Origin: Spirochaetales bacterium
Lineage (GTDB): Bacteria; Spirochaetota; Spirochaetia; Sphaerochaetales; Sphaerochaetaceae
Reading direction: 5' to 3'
NCBI GenBank assembly: GCA_028723145.1
Contig: JAQYFM010000077.1
Location: 1 to 6,482, forward strand
DNA: 6,482 nucleotides
A program made the position numbers and the translations under genes. Every line of letters starts with the position of its first letter. Positions within the stretch are counted from its first letter, which is position 1. This document shows, in pieces, positions 5,206 to 6,482 of this stretch. A model generated the notes under the pieces. That model was not told the DNA's origin and made no database searches. It saw nothing but the letters and a program-made list of their open reading frames with translations.

Positions 5206-6138
5206 TTACTCCACTTGATATAAAGGTGTAGAGAGATATCTATCTCCTGTATCAGGTAAGAGAACTACAACAGTTTTACCTGCATTTTCCTCTTTTGAAG
5301 CAATATCAATTGCAGCTTTTAGTGCGGCACCAGAGGAAATACCAACTAAAAAGCCTTCAAGCTTACCAGGTAGTCTTCCATACTCAAATGCATCATCATT
5401 TGAAATTGTAACAATTTCATCGATAACACTTCTATCAAGGACAGCTGGAACAAAGCCTGCTCCAATACCTTGAATTTTATGAGCTCCAGCTACACCCTTT
5501 GAAAGAACAGGTGATGTTTCTGGTTCAACAGCTACAATTTTAACACTATCACTCTTTTCCTTTAGATATTTACCTACACCTGTAATTGTACCACCTGTAC
5601 CAACACCTGCAACAAAATAATCAATATTACCGTCTGTATCGCTATAAATTTCAGGTCCAGTGGTATTGTAGTGAATTTTAGGGTTAGCAGGATTCACAAA
5701 CTGACCTGCGATTATTGAATTAGGATTTTCTTCATGGAGCTTTTCTGCAACAGCAATTGCACCCTTCATCCCCTTAGCGCCCTCTGAAAGAACAAGGTTA
5801 GCACCATAAGCCTTCATAAGCTGTCTTCTTTCAACACTCATTGTATCAGGCATTACAATTGTAATTTTATACCCCTTACTTGCAGCAATTGCAGCAAGAC
5901 CAATACCTGTGTTACCGCTAGTTGGTTCAATGATTAATGTATCCTTATTTAACTTTCCATCTTTTTCTGCTTCATTAATCATTGAAAGAGCAACCCTATC
6001 CTTAACACTTCCAGCTGGGTTAAAATATTCTAGTTTAGCTAGCAAACGTGCTTTAAGATTTAATTTCTTTTCAATATTTTGTAACTCTACTAGAGGAGTT
6101 TTACCAACTAATTCTTCCATTGATTTATAAAGTGCCAT
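5206..6138 (-). CDS. cysK: Cysteine synthase A (O-acetylserine sulfhydrylase)
   Basis: This 310-residue fold-type II PLP enzyme makes L-cysteine and acetate from O-acetyl-L-serine and sulfide in the cytoplasm. Visible motifs are VGKTPLVEL (11-19), the PLP lysine Lys46 in NPAGSVKDR, the substrate loop PTSGNTG (72-78), the phosphate-binding GVGTGGT (178-184), GISSGAA (267-273) with the serine facing the pyridine nitrogen, and PDTGDRYLST (295-304). Length and motif spacing are normal and nothing is missing. The ATG at 6136-6138 has a perfect AAGGAGG (6144-6150) 5 nt upstream. It is the first gene of a two-gene operon with the Rrf2 regulator. No serine acetyltransferase (cysE) is visible in the window. 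Confidence 0.96.
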   Translation of the reverse strand: MALYKSMEELVGKTPLVELQNIEKKLNLKARLLAKLEYFNPAGSVKDRVALSMINEAEKDGKLNKDTLIIEPTSGNTGIGLAAIAASKGYKITIVMPDTMSVERRQLMKAYGANLVLSEGAKGMKGAIAVAEKLHEENPNSIIAGQFVNPANPKIHYNTTGPEIYSDTDGNIDYFVAGVGTGGTITGVGKYLKEKSDSVKIVAVEPETSPVLSKGVAGAHKIQGIGAGFVPAVLDRSVIDEIVTISNDDAFEYGRLPGKLEGFLVGISSGAALKAAIDIASKEENAGKTVVVLLPDTGDRYLSTPLYQVE

Positions 6139-6143
6139 GAGAG

Positions 6144-6150
6144 CCTCCTT
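6144..6150 (-). promoter_or_regulatory. Ribosome-binding site of cysK
   Basis: AAGGAGG on the minus strand, 5 nt before the ATG, is an optimal Shine-Dalgarno and fixes the cysK start. Confidence 0.9.
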
Positions 6151-6167
6151 ATTACCTACTTATAGGA

Positions 6168-6194
6168 TAGGTGAATAATATTTATATTTACCTA
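6168..6194. promoter_or_regulatory. Imperfect inverted repeat, candidate Rrf2 operator
   Basis: TAGGTGAATA (6168-6177) and TATTTACCTA (6185-6194) are inverted with 9 of 10 positions matching and a 7-bp centre, a 27-bp element about the size of known Rrf2-family (CymR, IscR) sites. It covers the -10 box and most of the spacer of the cysK promoter, which favours repression. A further ACCTA half-site at 6154-6158 forms a second, shorter inverted pair with 6168-6172. The likely ligand is the Rrf2 protein encoded in the same operon. Confidence 0.6.
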
Positions 6195-6203
6195 CCATGT
6201 CAA
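6175..6203 (-). promoter_or_regulatory. cysK-rrf2 promoter
   Basis: On the minus strand a consensus TTGACA (6198-6203), a 17-bp spacer and TATTAT (6175-6180) form a strong sigma-A promoter. Transcription would start near 6168, giving a leader of about 30 nt. Such a strong promoter implies control by a repressor, consistent with the overlapping inverted repeat. Confidence 0.85.
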
Positions 6204-6213
6204 TAGGGGAAAC

Positions 6214-6245
6214 AATAAAAGCAGAGAATAATCCCTGCTTTTATT
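6214..6245 (-). terminator. Terminator hairpin overlapping the stop of the small RHH gene
   Basis: AATAAAAGCAG (6214-6224) and CTGCTTTTATT (6235-6245) form a perfect 11-bp stem with a 10-nt loop. On the minus strand the T-rich end of the stem runs into TTGTTT. The stop codon of the upstream small gene (6241-6243) lies inside the stem. The element ends 10 bp before the -35 box of cysK and so insulates that promoter from read-through. Confidence 0.75.
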
Positions 6246-6417
6246 CATCTTCATTAACAACATCCCTCTTTCTTCTCTTTTTTACAGCTTCAGTTAAGAG
6301 ATATTCTATTTGGCCATTTAATGATCTAAATTCATCCTCAGCCCAAGATTGAAGCTCGTTATAAAGAGAAGAAGAAACTCTTAATGGAATTTGTTTTTTA
6401 CTATCTTTAGCTCCCAT
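6241..6417 (-). CDS. Small Arc-like ribbon-helix-helix protein
   Basis: This is a 58-residue gene on the minus strand, ATG at 6415-6417 and TAA at 6241-6243. Residues 8-46 fit an Arc/MetJ-type ribbon-helix-helix DNA-binding fold: a short beta strand with alternating residues KQIPLRVS, a first helix SLYNELQSWAEDE, a turn, then a second helix with RSLNGQIEYLLTEAVKK. The tail is very basic (KKRRKRD) then acidic (NEDE). Such proteins bind DNA as dimers and serve as small repressors or antitoxins; no toxin partner is visible on this side, and the target is unknown. No clear Shine-Dalgarno precedes the ATG, and an apparent stop of another frame lies 11 bp upstream, so it may be translated by coupling from an upstream gene. 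Confidence 0.75.
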   Translation of the reverse strand: MGAKDSKKQIPLRVSSSLYNELQSWAEDEFRSLNGQIEYLLTEAVKKRRKRDVVNEDE

Positions 6418-6428
6418 ACTATACCAAA

Positions 6429-6482
6429 TTAATAGATACTACCGGCATTTACAATAGGAGATGCTTCTTTATTTCCACAAAG
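6429..6482 (-). CDS. Possible C-terminal end of an upstream gene (partial)
   Basis: A minus-strand frame is open from the right edge for 17 codons (ending NAGSIY) and stops with TAA at 6429-6431, 11 bp before the small ribbon-helix-helix gene. The other two frames close within ten codons. Placement is what an operon partner would show, but 17 codons are too few to identify a family or to prove coding. Confidence 0.3.
   Translation of the reverse strand, partial: LCGNKEASPIVNAGSIY

Noticed and set aside
5909..6130. Plus-strand 73-codon frame
   Set aside because: It is antisense to the N-terminal part of cysK and shows no independent evidence of coding.

Overview
The DNA is AT-rich with mostly strong Shine-Dalgarno sequences, and the gene families (TetR, GH13 oligo-1,6-glucosidase type, Rrf2 beside cysK, BrnT/BrnA, IS1634-type transposase) fit a low-GC Gram-positive bacterium (Firmicutes/Bacillota), probably an anaerobic or host-associated carbohydrate fermenter. 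The species cannot be named from this window.

Layout, left to right. (1) 1-1249 is a decayed or rearranged carbohydrate region. It holds the N-terminal part of a TetR regulator (minus strand, running off the left edge) with a perfect 20-bp palindrome before its start. Next come the C-terminal third of a LacZ-type beta-galactosidase domain (minus) and the C-terminal domain of a phosphoglucomutase/phosphomannomutase (plus). The last two have both lost their 5' ends at one breakpoint near 895-910. (2) 1250-1536 is non-coding. (3) 1537-3171 is an intact cytoplasmic GH13 alpha-glucosidase with a complete catalytic set and no visible ribosome-binding site. (4) 3172-4062 holds a long hairpin, a short direct repeat and the C-terminal half of an IS1634-type transposase, destroyed by truncation, a frameshift and three in-frame stops. 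(5) 4069-4675 is a complete BrnT/BrnA toxin-antitoxin operon (minus) with its own promoter and an AT palindrome over that promoter. (6) 4724-6203 is a complete transcription unit on the minus strand: consensus promoter with operator-like repeats, cysK, an Rrf2 regulator with an Fe-S-type cysteine pattern, and a strong terminator. (7) 6214-6482 holds a very small ribbon-helix-helix protein gene ending in a terminator hairpin, and perhaps the last codons of another gene.

Functionally the window joins sugar catabolism (alpha-glucosidase, dead lacZ and PGM pieces), a mobile/defence-like patch (IS remnant plus toxin-antitoxin) and a cysteine-synthesis unit that appears to be self-regulated. The best leads are the cysK-rrf2 operon with its operator architecture, the double-truncation breakpoint, and the toxin-antitoxin module abutting the dead IS. 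I see no clearly new system; these are known families in arrangements worth checking.
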